64,000 nucleotides of DNA, taken from Calocera cornea HHB12733 (Eukaryota > Basidiomycota > Dacrymycetes > Dacrymycetales > Dacrymycetaceae). Location of the stretch: positions 144,051 through 208,050 of the forward strand of contig KV423956.1 in the NCBI GenBank assembly GCA_001632435.1. The letters are read 5' to 3'. Below are positions 21,691 to 32,500 of this stretch, piece by piece. The position numbers and the translations under genes are program-made. Positions within the stretch are counted from its first letter, which is position 1, and each line of letters opens with the position of its first letter. The notes under the pieces were generated by a model. It searched no databases. It was not told where the DNA came from and saw only the letters and a program-made list of their open reading frames with translations.

Positions 21691-22040
21691 CTTTCGAAGA
21701 AACGGTACGGCCTCGTATGATGTACTTCAGATGCACGGTGTGAGGCGGTTGAGCAGCAACGGAGGAGGAAGAGAGGCAAGCACTTTATACACGGCGGGGG
21801 GTCGAGATAGGAGCTCGCGATGGCCGCAGGGCATCATATGCACTACGTATCATGCTCGCATCCGATGCTACGGTCCATGTCATTGGAGGATGGTGCATGG
21901 CACAAGAGTAGCCATTGCCCTGCAAGTCGACTTCTGGAGGGGCCGCGCGTTGCGATCTCGAAAGTTCGAAACCGTTGCTGCCTTCGGATTGGTCCGGCTT
22001 GTCTAGCGGTGTGCGAAGTGGTGTGATAAAGCTGCTCACG
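21691..22040 (-). promoter_or_regulatory. Duplicated PARG promoter (copy 2)
   Basis: Read on the minus strand, this segment matches the regions upstream of copies 3 and 4. Common features are GGACCAATCNGAAGGCA at the far end, GATGCCCTGCGGCCATCGCG, AGCTCNTAT, a TATA-like TGTATAAAGT about 100 bases before the ATG, and the word GCNTCTCTTCCTCC. Retention across three loci suggests these sites are the functional promoter or that the copies are young. Confidence 0.6.
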
Positions 22041-22199
22041 GGGCTGCTTTGATCCTAGTAGCGTCAATGTAAGAATGAGGGTGTCGCGTTTGTTTGATGC
22101 AGATTTGTAGATGACTATTGATGAAGCTGAAAGCGGCACTTGGGATCGAAGCGAATAAGGCCGTGCGGTCCCGCGCGGTCTTCCCTTCTTATGCCATAT

Positions 22200-24180
22200 C
22201 GCGGCTCCTGAGTGATGGGATGCGCCACACTGATGGGTCTATGCGCCACACTCATGCATCGGTAAAAAACCCATGCTTTATGGTGGCAGGGGTCCCTGTG
22301 ACTGCTATTCCGGCTGTGGACATCTTGGCAAGGTCCGTTCCAGCCGCAAAGAGTAATCAAAACACAGCTGGGGAATGGCCACAGGTGGCTCTGTCCATCT
22401 CATTGCCGATTCCAGACATCTGAGCCCTTCTTGAAGCCATGAACCGTGTGTATGGAGGCGCTTTGTAGAAGAGGGGGGATGCTGTACGAGTGTTAGGACC
22501 CCTATGAGTGCTACACAGCCACATATAGCTTAGGGATGTATGGCCCATCTGTAAAAACCACGGGACCCTGATAGCAGGTGTCCCTATGAGTGCTATGGAC
22601 GCTATGGGGAACTTTTGCAGATACAATTCTGACGTCTACAGCAGTGCAGCATTGTTTTGACCACTGCCGACGTGCAGGGGACATATGCCCTTTACGTCTC
22701 CTTGGTGGATGTTGGAGTCCTTACACATTGTGAAGGTGAGTGAAGGTGAGCGAAGTACTGGACGCGCTGCTATATAAAGGGGGGATGGCAATGGGAGCTA
22801 GGACCCCTATATGAGCTACATAGCCACCATAGACGAGGCTGGTTTTTACTGATGATGATATGCGCCACACTGATGGATATCTGCGCCACACCGAGTAGGG
22901 GCTTTCCTGGACGTCTTCTTGCCTTTGGTACACCGTGTCAGCTCATTCACCTTTTTCGCTTCTCGCCCGTGCTGCCGTGTTGCTCCCAAGCACAGGCGCT
23001 CAATCTCCTTTTCTTCGCACAATCTCCTTCGCCCAATCTCACCCTCCTTCGCCCAATCTCACCACACCGATGGATAGATGCGCCCCACTGAATAGGGCTT
23101 TCCGCACCTTTTTCTTTTCCGGCACACTGCGTCATCTGCCACCACACAAGGAGGTTTTCTTACCGATGCACTGAGTGGTGGGACCCCTGTGACTGCTACA
23201 CTGCCACATATACTTGATATATTTTTACTAGCGTTGCGCCACACTGATGGATATGTGCGCCACACTGAATATGGCTTTCCGCAACTATTTCCTTTCCGGC
23301 ACACTGCAGCAGCTCATTCACCTTGTTCGCTTCTCGCCCGTGCTGCCCCCAAGCACGGGCGCCCCATCTCCTTTTCTTTTGCGCCACACCAATGAATATA
23401 TCTGCGCCCCACTGAATAGGGCTTTCCACACCTTTTCTTTTCCCGCACACTGCGTTATCTGCCACCACACAAGGAGGTTTTCTTACCGATGCACTGAGTG
23501 GTGGGACCCCTATGACTGCTACACAGCCACATGTACTTTGATATGTTTTTACTAGCGTTGCGCCACACTGATGGACATGTGCACCACACTGAATATGGCT
23601 TTCTGCACCGTTTTCCTTTCCGGCACACCGCGTCAGCTCATTCACCTTTTCGCTTCTCGCCCGTGCTGCCCCCAAGCACGGGCGCCCAATCTCCTTTTCT
23701 TTTGCGCAACACCGATGAATATATCTGCGACCCACTGAATAGGGCTTTCCACACCTTTTTCCTTTCCGGCACACTGCGTCATCTGCCAGCATAGACATGG
23801 ACGTTTTCTTACCGTTGCACTGAGTGGTGGGACCCCTATGGCTGCTACACAGCCACATGTACTTTGATATATTTTTACTAGCGTCGCGCCACACTGATGG
23901 ATATGTGCGCCACACTGAATATGGCTTTCCGCAACTATTTCCTTTCCGGCACACTGCATCAGCTCATTCACCTTTTTCGCTTCTCGCCCGTGCTGCCCCC
24001 AAGCACGGGCGCCCAATCTCCTTTTCTGTTGGAGATATGCGCCCCACCGAATAGGGCTTTCCGCACCTCTTTCCTCTCCGGCACACTGCGTAGTCACCTT
24101 ATTCACCTTGTTCGCTTCGCAAGTGCTGCCCGCCCAGCACAGCACGGGTGCACAATATCCTCTTCTGTTATCGGGCGGCC
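22200..24180. repeat. Minisatellite, period about 320-360 bp, with two half-units per period
   Basis: A hairpin word (CGCCCGTGCT / AGCACGGGCG) marks successive units starting at about 22974 (degenerate), 23335, 23658 and 23995. Each period holds two diverged half-units that start GCGCCACACTGATGGATAT or a variant, then TGCGCCACACTGAATA, GGCTTTCC and a TTTCCGGCACACTGCGTCA-like word. The join between periods carries GTGGGACCCCTATGACTGCT then ACACAGCCACATGTACTTTG. Partial, more diverged pieces extend left to about 22,200. Long minus-strand frames run through it, with repeated GKPYSVWRTYPSVWR, but these come from the repeat and I do not call a gene. Confidence 0.85.
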
Positions 24181-24630
24181 GGTGCTCCGATAGGCATCTG
24201 AGATGGGATTGGTCCATCACGGGCATCTGGTCCTACTGTACGTACCGGGGATCCACGCTCCAGGATCACGTGCACGTTCGACCGTCGATGGCGAGGCAGA
24301 GACAGAGGACGAAACCGTCACGTGCGAGTATCTCTCCTACTTGTTTTGCAACCCCGTTGTACGGACACCGACCAGCTCCCAACGACAGCGCGGAGAAACG
24401 GTCCTGCGGAACTGTCCGCGCTTCGATAGCGGGCTCCCACTTGTGTGCTCGAGTCGGACGGCCAAGTTCCCCGGGGCCGGACCATCCCGCCTGGCACGGC
24501 TCTCTAGCAAGTCCGCCGAGAGACACATCGAGGGGTGTATTCATGGCAATAGTCTATCAGGTCCGAGCTGGGCGCGCGGGGACAGCGCTGCTGGCAGGCA
24601 TCCTTGAACCCTGTCATGCCGCTGCAGGAA

Positions 24631-25646
24631 GCTGTGAGCACTCTACGGTACTCCCGTCTGTCCAACTTGCAAGACGGTTCTCGCTGCCGCGCTCTGTCGT
24701 TCGCCAACCTATGTAAGAGAAGTGGACCGCTCATGGGGAGGGGAAACTGGTAAAGTGCCGGTTGTCGAAACGGTGGCAAGAGAGTACCTCGGAAACCCCC
24801 TAGTGCGCCGTGACCAAGAGCGGTGGCACAACCCTCTTCACTCACTACATACTGAAGTAGCCTCCTCCGTAAGTTCACGGGGTCATGTCGAGGACTCGAC
24901 GTCAGTCGTCCAAGTCGGCTGGATCAGAGGGCATGCAGAAGACTTGCAACGCAACCGCCGCAAGAAGGAAGAGGCGGTGGGATCAAGTATACGTATAACG
25001 CCGTGGGCCGTGGGCCGTGGGCCGTAGTGAATGCTAATGCTCATGACGGCCCGCGGCGCATCGGGTGCTCCTCCTCCCCCTCCTGGTGTGCTGCATCGAA
25101 TGCGTCCAGGGCCACTGTGGCCCCTTTGAGCTGCGTGATTTCCGGCCTGTTTGATCCTCTCAGTACAGATTTGCGACAATGCTTATGGGCATTCGAGGCC
25201 GATACAGATGATGAATATGACGACTTTCTTTCAAGGTGCGCACAGGGATGACGCGCGAAGCGTGTTTCACGTGCGTGTGTCAAGTATTTCGGTCCCCGCC
25301 ACGCACCCGCATCTCGCCAGCTCGGGCTCGCGGTACGATACGCTACGCTACGAGACGATACATATACCGTTCGCGCCTTCCCTCCGATCACCCTGCCTTT
25401 CGCGCCCACACCCGCGCCGCGCATCGTCCCGCCCCGTATCTCAGAGGGTCACCCATTCCAGTGCCCGACGCAGACGTTGTTTTGATCACGCCAAGGCCCT
25501 GGGCCGCCCCGCGCGCTCCCTCACCACTCACCACTCACCCCGGCCGACCGTGCCAAGCCGAGGAGGCGGTTTACAAAAGCAGTTTGCGGTTTGCATTTCC
25601 CTTGTCTCGAGCAGCCACAAGCGCCCGCCCTCTGCACCTCGCGAGC
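24631..25646. other. Gene-poor region with tRNA-like relic
   Basis: About 1 kb without a supported protein gene. It contains the tRNA-like relic at 24868-24932, a short CCGTGGG direct repeat near 25,000 (CCGTGGGCCGTGGGCCGTGGG, four near-copies), and pyrimidine-rich sequence leading into the next start codon. Confidence 0.45.
24868..24932 (+). pseudogene. tRNA-Thr-related relic
   Basis: The segment CCTCCTCCGTAAGTTCACGG, then GGTCATGTCGAGG, then TCAGTCGTCCAAGTCGGCTGG closely follows the intron, anticodon-stem and T-arm part of the minus-strand relic at 10082-10178. A recognisable D arm is absent and an extra ACTCGACG interrupts the variable region. It is a decayed copy, not a working tRNA. Confidence 0.45.
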
Positions 25647-26726
25647 ATGGAGCCCCCCGCCCCGTCTCAGGCTCAGCCGCCCGCTGCACGGCGCGCAAGC
25701 AGCCGGCCGCTCCCCCTCCCCCTCCCCCTCCCGCGGCCGAGGATGGGCAGAAGAGAGACTCACTCTGCCCCCGCGCCTGGATCCTCCTGCATCACCAGCC
25801 GTGGGCCGCCCGTGTCGAGCCGGTCGTACCACCGCAGGAACACGGCGTCGATCGACTTTGCGCTGGTGCTCTGCGCGCCTCCCTCTGGGCCTGCCTGCCC
25901 CTCCCGTACCACCACCACCACGCCCCCCACCCGCACGCACACTCGTTCGCCGTCCCTCCCCAGCCCTGCGACGCCGCCCCACCCGGCCTCCTACGATCTC
26001 GCATTTGCCCCCTCCTCCCCACCACACTCGCCCAGCACGGCCTCCCCGCACCCCCACGCCAGCGCCGCCCAGCTCTCCCCGCCCTCGACACCCGACCTCT
26101 CCTCCTCCGCTCCCTCATCCCCGTCCTATACTCCACCAGCGACTCCGGGTTTCACACCGCCTACAACCCCGCTCTTGGCTTCCCCGACCTTCTCGACCCA
26201 CCACGCCACGCTCTCCCCCACACTGCCCTCAACGCAGCCGTCGAGGGAGAGGGACAGGGAGAGGACGAGGACGAGGACACAGTCGACACCCCGCCGCAGA
26301 CAGACGGGGGACCATATCGCCCTGCCCTCGCAGCCTCTGCGTGAGTCCCTTCTCCCAAATGCTCCACGACCCTTCGCTCACGCTCACGTGCATGCCCCAG
26401 TCCGCCCAACAACCTTCTGGAAGAACACGTACCGCACAGCGCTCGGCTCGCCGGCCGACTCCCCCTCCTCCCAGCTGGTGCGGCACGCCTCCTTCCCCTC
26501 GTCGCCAGAGTACGACCCTACCGCCTGCTCGGCGCTCACCAGCGGCAGCGGCAACGGCAGTAGCAGCACGGGCAGCAGCGCCCAGTCGAGCAAGGAGGAC
26601 CTCGCCCTCTCAGCGTCGCTTGCTCTCGCCTCTGGGTGTGGCAGCTGCTGGGCACTCGATCCCAGGGAGGCGGACAGGGTTCGCGTAGTCTTGCTACCGC
26701 AGGGGGTCGACTTGGTCCGCTACTGA
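25647..26726 (+). CDS. Low-complexity Ser/Pro-rich protein, function unknown
   Basis: A single open frame of 359 codons from ATG 25647 (MEPPAPSQAQPPAARRASSR) to the TGA at 26724-26726. The composition is dominated by Ser, Pro, Thr and Arg, with one more ordinary stretch (SSRSYHRRNTASIDFALVL) near residue 60 that could be a conserved motif. All three forward frames are open over much of this GC- and C-rich stretch, so the chosen frame is not certain; it is preferred for its start codon and the SYHRRNTASIDF motif. The stop lies 24 bases before the ATG of the next gene, which suggests an annotation problem or a spliced junction rather than two independent genes. No function is assigned. Confidence 0.4.
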   Translation: MEPPAPSQAQPPAARRASSRPLPLPLPLPRPRMGRRETHSAPAPGSSCITSRGPPVSSRSYHRRNTASIDFALVLCAPPSGPACPSRTTTTTPPTRTHTRSPSLPSPATPPHPASYDLAFAPSSPPHSPSTASPHPHASAAQLSPPSTPDLSSSAPSSPSYTPPATPGFTPPTTPLLASPTFSTHHATLSPTLPSTQPSRERDRERTRTRTQSTPRRRQTGDHIALPSQPLRESLLPNAPRPFAHAHVHAPVRPTTFWKNTYRTALGSPADSPSSQLVRHASFPSSPEYDPTACSALTSGSGNGSSSTGSSAQSSKEDLALSASLALASGCGSCWALDPREADRVRVVLLPQGVDLVRY

Positions 26727-26749
26727 GCACCCTGGAGCTGAAGAGCACA

Positions 26750-28426
26750 ATGCGCGCCCCAAGGGCCGGCGGGAGGAGGCAGCTCCCGACGAGCTCATCA
26801 AGCAGCTATGACTACTGGTGGCCCTACCCACCGCAGGGCGCTGCCCCTACTACCACCTCTACGACTCCCGCGGCGGCGGCGGCGGCCTTATCTACACCGA
26901 CATTGACTACGAGCACGATGGACACGGCCGCGGAAGCGGAAGCGGACGACGGCGCGAGCACAACGATATCCAGCACTGTATCACCCTCCTTTCTCTCTGC
27001 ACTTTCTACAGAGTCGGACACGACCACAACCACAGACACATCCAGCGCATCAGACACAGGCACCGGCACACCGACCGACGCCTCCTTCCTATCATCCACC
27101 ACAGACCCGTCCGCCACAGCATCAGCATCAGCGACGCTGGCACCGCAAACGGACCTGTCCAAGGTCTCCATCCCCCTCCCGCTCGTGTACCTCATCCCCT
27201 TCCTCCTCATCGCTTCCCTCGCACTGGGGTTTGGCGTCGGCTGGTGTCTTGCGCGCCGGCGCCGGCGGTCCACGCCCGCTGCCTCCTCCTCCGCGGATAG
27301 GGAAGAAGACGAAGAGGCGTTCCTCCCCTGCGCTGCGCTGGGGTACAGCGACTCGCTGTCCCCTACCCCGGCCGAGAAAGCCCACGTGCGAGAGAGGGAC
27401 CCATTCATCGCGCCCCCGCACACGAAGCACAAGGGCACCCAGCTCCTCCGCCACGGCCAGCGGTACAGTATCTCGCTCGCCCCTGGTCTAGCAGGCTCGC
27501 CGGGGTCGCCAACTTCCCCCTCACCCCCAGCAGCGGCGCACCATGCGAGGACGCCGTCCCTCTTCTCGCCCTATTCGCAGGCGAGCGGGAGCCCCTCCGC
27601 CCCCGGCAGCCCGAGCAAGCTCCCGCGCCACTCGCGCCCACGGTCGACGCGCACCCAGGCGAGCGGGAGGAGCGACGCCTCCCTAACCCCGCGGCTCAAG
27701 GACAGCCCGCGACCGAGCTGGTTCCGCCGCGCCGTCGCTAATGCCGTCTCGCCCCGCACCCAAGCCGCGGGCGCGGGCGCGGGCGCGGGGGGCAGGGTGC
27801 CCTCGGGCCTGACGGCGCGGATCCGGCGGTCGCCTGACGAGCTGGAGGGCGAGGGCCGGGAAGGCGAGGATGGGGCGAGGGAAAGAGTGTCGAGGTTGTT
27901 GCTGGCTCGGCAGGGGGAGCTCCCCCCGCCGCCGCCGCCGCCGCCGCCTCCGCCGAAGCCCAATCCCAAACCTGCCCGGACCACCACAGACGCCAGCGGC
28001 GCAAGGGAGGCGGTGCTCCCCCTCTCCCCGCCCCAGGTCCTCAGCCCGGCTCTGTTCATGGGGGAAGACTATGCGAGCCCCTCGGTGTACAGTCTTGCGA
28101 GCCCTCCCCCGGCCGGCATAGGCCTAGGCCGCCCGAGGACGGCCTTCTCCGCCCTTCCCGCCCTGCCGGTGCTCTCGGAGACCTCTCGCCTCGCCGGCCA
28201 TGACACGGGCAGCAGTATCCCACCCGCTGAACCGGGGTCGGGCACGGCAAACGGAGCGTTCGCGAGGTCCAACAGGCTCGCCAACCTGCGCGAGGGCGAG
28301 GGCAGTGGGAGGGGCGCAAGGGTGCGTCCGCTCGAGGTTAGGAAGAAGCGCGTGCCCGCGAGGGAGCGGGAGGTCAGCGTGGGCCTCGGCATTCAGCAGC
28401 GGCTGGAGATGGAGGGTGGGGGGTAG
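26750..28426 (+). CDS. Single-pass membrane protein with Ser/Thr-rich ectodomain and poly-Pro tail
   Basis: An intron-free frame of 558 codons. Residues ~1-140 contain an aromatic patch (SYDYWWPYPPQG) and then a Ser/Thr/Ala-rich stretch likely to be O-glycosylated. One transmembrane helix follows (IPLPLVYLIPFLLIASLALGF), stopped by RRRRRS. The ~380-residue cytosolic tail is disordered and has many SPxSP and SxP sites, a run of eleven prolines (27927-27960) and a basic end. The layout resembles wall-stress or mucin-type sensors, but there is no cysteine-rich WSC domain and no obvious cleavable signal peptide. The Pro run could bind SH3 or profilin-type partners. Family unknown. Confidence 0.65.
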   Translation: MRAPRAGGRRQLPTSSSSSYDYWWPYPPQGAAPTTTSTTPAAAAAALSTPTLTTSTMDTAAEAEADDGASTTISSTVSPSFLSALSTESDTTTTTDTSSASDTGTGTPTDASFLSSTTDPSATASASATLAPQTDLSKVSIPLPLVYLIPFLLIASLALGFGVGWCLARRRRRSTPAASSSADREEDEEAFLPCAALGYSDSLSPTPAEKAHVRERDPFIAPPHTKHKGTQLLRHGQRYSISLAPGLAGSPGSPTSPSPPAAAHHARTPSLFSPYSQASGSPSAPGSPSKLPRHSRPRSTRTQASGRSDASLTPRLKDSPRPSWFRRAVANAVSPRTQAAGAGAGAGGRVPSGLTARIRRSPDELEGEGREGEDGARERVSRLLLARQGELPPPPPPPPPPPKPNPKPARTTTDASGAREAVLPLSPPQVLSPALFMGEDYASPSVYSLASPPPAGIGLGRPRTAFSALPALPVLSETSRLAGHDTGSSIPPAEPGSGTANGAFARSNRLANLREGEGSGRGARVRPLEVRKKRVPAREREVSVGLGIQQRLEMEGGG

Positions 28427-29594
28427 TTGCGGTTGGGGGCGCGGGCGGGGGCGGGGGCGGGGGAGTGATGGCTAATGGCTTGGCTAGGTCGGGGAGTAAT
28501 TGCACCGGGGGGAGGTGCTGATGCATGATGCACGATGGACTATGACGGACTTTGCACGCCTTTTTTTCATTGATCGTTACAGACGCACATTTCACTCCTC
28601 TTTCATTTTCTTTCTCGATCCTCCATCCTCATTCCCGACGACACATATTGTTACCCCGCATGAGATGTACTATGACACGATCACAGCAACAAGAACCGTA
28701 CTGTAATGATGACGATGTGATGATGAGGGCTTGGAACAGCATGCTCTGGCAGGACAGGAACCCGATAATCGTGTACCTTCGGGCAGAGGAGCGAGCGCGT
28801 GCGCGTGCGCCAGCAGTCATCATCAGACTACATAGGCAGAGACCACCTCGGGCAAGGTTCGAGCGGCCCTGGAGCCCCCAGGGAGATTAAGGGAGTTCCG
28901 GTCCTCCTGTGCGTGTGATAACAAGCGCACTAGGTTACGAAGTAGCCGGCTCGTCCGTCGGCCACGTTTTCCGAAAAATTGGCCAGCCGCGAACGGCTAG
29001 TTCATTGGACTGGAAAATTGCGTTGCGCACGGAATGGCCTGGCGAGCAGAAGCTCGTACAGTACCTACGGTACCTGGGACGAAAATACTCGTGGTGGCAC
29101 ACATTCCGAGACGAGACGACTGAGACGGAACCTTCTACTAAGTAGTCCTCTCGAGTTGGCATGCCTGCAGCCTGATATTCCAGGGTCTAGAGACGTCAGG
29201 CGGGTGCCGGTGCCGAGGTCGGGTTTTGTGTGAATACAATGCGAGTCAACGCTCGTTGTTGTTGTCATCCGCTCAGGCTGAAGGGAGGGACCGTCACCGT
29301 CGGTGAGCGCTCCGAGTCAGTGACGGCGCAGTGTCCCGCAGTGGTCGTGCCTTGTCGAAGGTGGCGCGAAAAGGGTCCGGTGCGGGTGAGGGAAGCAGTG
29401 TGGGCGGACGGAGGCTGAGCAGCGCCCCGCCCGCGCCCAGGCAAGGCAACTCTCTTCGATCAGCCCGCTCGACCCTCGACGCACGCCCACGCCCCTCCCC
29501 GAGCTCGTCACCTACCAGCGCGGCCCACCGGGCCCGGACGGACTGAACGACCCAGCGCACGCACACCCGACAGCGAGCTCAGCGGAGCAGACAT
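28427..29594. other. Intergenic region upstream of KIN1, no gene seen
   Basis: About 1.17 kb between the membrane-protein stop and the KIN1 start. Frames on both strands are short and lack family character. The part near 29,400-29,590 is C-rich and probably the KIN1 leader and promoter. A short GCGGGGGCGGGGGCGGGGG run lies near 28,445. Confidence 0.45.
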
Positions 29595-32500
29595 ATGGCG
29601 ACCGCGACGAGCTACCCCACCTCCCTTGCTCAGACACACCCCGCGACCCTGCGCGTCCACGACCTCGGAGACGACTCGCCCACGCACTCGTCGGCTAACG
29701 GCGACATCACCCCCTCCCACGGAGGAAGCGTCCCGACAGGACACGAGTACGACATGCCCATACAGCCACGGTCATACTTCCGCGACCCCAGCCCGCTCAG
29801 GAACGCGACCACAAACACTACTGCCCCGCCGCCGCCGACGGCGAACGGGACTGCCTCTTCGTCCAGACCGTCCCGCGCACGGCCGCTCTCCATGCCACCG
29901 CAACCTGCTACTCCCGTGGAGACGAGAAGATATGAGGAGGACACGCCGCGGTCAGCGAGGCCGAGCGCGAGTACCACGGTCGACGGCGGGCGCTCGAAGA
30001 GCAGCGCCAGAGTCGTAGGGGACTACACGATGACCAAGACGCTCGGAGCGGGCAGCATGGGCAAGGTCAAGCTCGCGACACACAATGTCACCGGGGAGAA
30101 GGTACGTTCTCAGTTCCAGTGTGGCATATCCGCCCTCTAATCCGCTGTCTAGCTCGCGATAAAGATCGTCCCGCGCTCACCGACGGCCCTGCAGCCAAAT
30201 CCGTACCCGGGATCGTCCTCGCTCACCCCGCAAAACGTGCCCGCGCCCACGCCCACAAACCCGAACGACCCAAAGTCCAAGGAGGCGTCCAAGGAGATCC
30301 GCACAATACGCGAGGCGTCGCTCTCCCTCCTCCTCCATCACCCCTATATCTGCGGCATGCGCGAGCTCATCGTACACCCGCACCATTACTATATGGTGTT
30401 CGAGTACGTCTCGGGCGGCCAGATGCTCGACTACATCATCTCCCATGGACGGTTACGAGAACGCGTCGCGCGCAAGTTCGCGCGACAGATCGGCTCGGCG
30501 CTTGAGTACCTGCACAAGAACAGCGTCGTGCACCGCGATCTCAAAATCGAGAACATCCTCATCTCCCAGTCTGGCAACATAAAGCTGATCGACTTTGGCC
30601 TGTCAAATCTCTACAACCCACAAAACCACCTCTCGACATTCTGTGGAAGCCTGTACTTTGCCGCGCCGGAGCTGCTGAATGCAAAGGTGTACACCGGCCC
30701 CGAGGTCGATGTCTGGAGCTTCGGCGTCGTGCTCTACGTTCTCGTCTGTGGAAGGGTACCATTCGATGACCAAAGCATGCCTGCGCTGCACGCCAAGATA
30801 AAGCGCGGCGTGGTGGAATACCCAAATTGGCTTAGTCAAGGTCAGTCTGACCAGTGTCCAGCTTACGTATGCGTGCCTGACAGTGGGATAGAATGCAAGA
30901 ATCTCCTCTCCCGAATGCTTGTCACCAACCCGGCGCTCCGCGCGACGCTGACGGAAGTGCTCAACCACCCCTGGATGAACCGGTCCTACCCACATCCCCC
31001 GTCATCGCATCTGCTTCCGCGCGAGCCGCTCCGGGCTGACGACCTTGATAAGGAGGTCATCAAGCGCATGACTGGATTCGAGTTTGGCACGGACGAGGAG
31101 ATCGAGGACAGGCTCAGGACGGTTCTGGAGAGCGAGTCGTACAAGCGCGCTGTCGAGGGCTGGGAGCGGAGGAAGCACGGTGGCCAGCTGGGGTGGAAGA
31201 GCGAGAGCTCGTTCGGCGATTCGGCGACAGGGGCGAGCTCGTGGGCAGCGAGCAACTCAACAGTCGCTACATCCTATGTGCCACCTCCACCCACGACAAG
31301 CGGTGGGCTCCCCCCGAGCGCCTCGTCCTCTCCCACGCGGAAAGCGACCAAGCGTTTCTCAGGCTTCGACTTCTACCGCCGGAAGCTCTTCCCCGGCGGA
31401 GCGGGCTCGCCGCCGACCTCACCAGCTTCCAACCCGCCGCAGCTGAGCTACCCCTCCACGCCCACCTCGCCCAGCTCGGGCACGCAGCTGCCGCTCGAGC
31501 GCGAGCCCCCGGACCCCACACGTGGGTTCAGCCCGCTCATATCCATCTACTACCTGGTCAGGGAGAAGATCGAGCGCGAGAAAGTGTATGGGCCGGGGCA
31601 CTTTGCGAGCTCCCAGCTCAGCCTCGTCGGGGATGAAGTCCTGCCGCGGTCTTCCACCTCCGTACCGCCCGAGGTGCCGCCAAAGACTGCGATCTCGACT
31701 TCGGTGCCGTCAACACCTCAGTCCCCGGCGGCGCCAAAGTCCGCATATAACGTCCCTACGCCCAAGCTGCCCGCGCCGCCACCTTCCTACGTCTCGACCG
31801 TCCCGACGTCTTATGGTGTTCCGGCTACACCGTCACCGACCACACCTGGGTTTAGTGCTGCTGCACAACAGCCAACGCCGAGGGCGCGTGCGCAGGAGGC
31901 CGTCATGCAGCTTCCAGGCGAGGGCGAGCGGGGTCATGTGGATCTGAGGAAGACGGACGTCCCCGCATCGCCCAACCTGAATGCCCCCACTGCGCAGAAG
32001 CAGGATCTGGCTGGGCTGGGTGTGAACACCAGCCCGACCACCCCGATCAAGGCGCCTGCTGCGACGAGTCACAGGCGGAGCCATAGCTTGTCCCAGCGTG
32101 TTGGCGCTTGGGAACGGGAGAAGCCGACGGGCCCGATGGGCCTGCCCACTGTCGGCGAGACGGACCGGGATCATATCATGATGCCGCAGACTGCTGGTCC
32201 CGAGTTTGGCACGTTCGCCCAGAAGGTCGGCGCACGCAGCGTTGCGGACCCGGCTCCGACACCTGAGAGGCGGCCTAGCGACCGCGCGAGCACGAAGGAC
32301 GAGGACGGGTCGAGCCCTGGTGCGACCCTGGTTCGCCGGTTCGGCAGCATCCTTGGGACGAGGCGTGAGAGAGGCGAACGGCGCGAGCGGGACGACAGGC
32401 TGCGTGAGAGCCGGAGTGTGCCTGCCCCTGGGCTTGCGGCAGCTGCTGCAAGTACAAGCGTGCAGGAGGATAAGGAGAATGCGGGCCACCGGAGGGCGCA

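Larger units (their letters stand above)
20440..24630. repeat. Left arm of inverted segmental duplication
   Basis: Read on the minus strand, this block matches the plus-strand block at about 39,770-42,200. The shared parts, in order, are a 24.2-24.6 kb segment (for example AACAGGGTTCAA-like and GGACCAATNCCATCTCAGAT), the GCACTTGCGAAGCGAACAAGG word at about 24,110, the promoter with CCCTGCGGCCATCGCGAGCTC and TGTATAAAGT, the PARG coding region, and its 3' flank. The left arm is longer because it contains the expanded minisatellite. Edges are estimated by eye. Confidence 0.75.

Noticed and set aside
23196..23954. Minus-strand open frame of 252 codons with repeated CGKPYSVWRTYPSVWR units in the minisatellite
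   Set aside because: It consists only of translated repeat units, has no stable domain, and comparable frames appear on the other strand; the repeat itself explains it.
22200..24180. CRISPR-like array
   Set aside because: Repeat units are ~325 bp with homologous, not unique, spacers, and the genome is eukaryotic.
25151..26344. 397-codon plus-strand frame overlapping the Ser/Pro-rich gene
   Set aside because: It overlaps the preferred frame with more biased composition, contains no motif and has no convincing start context.
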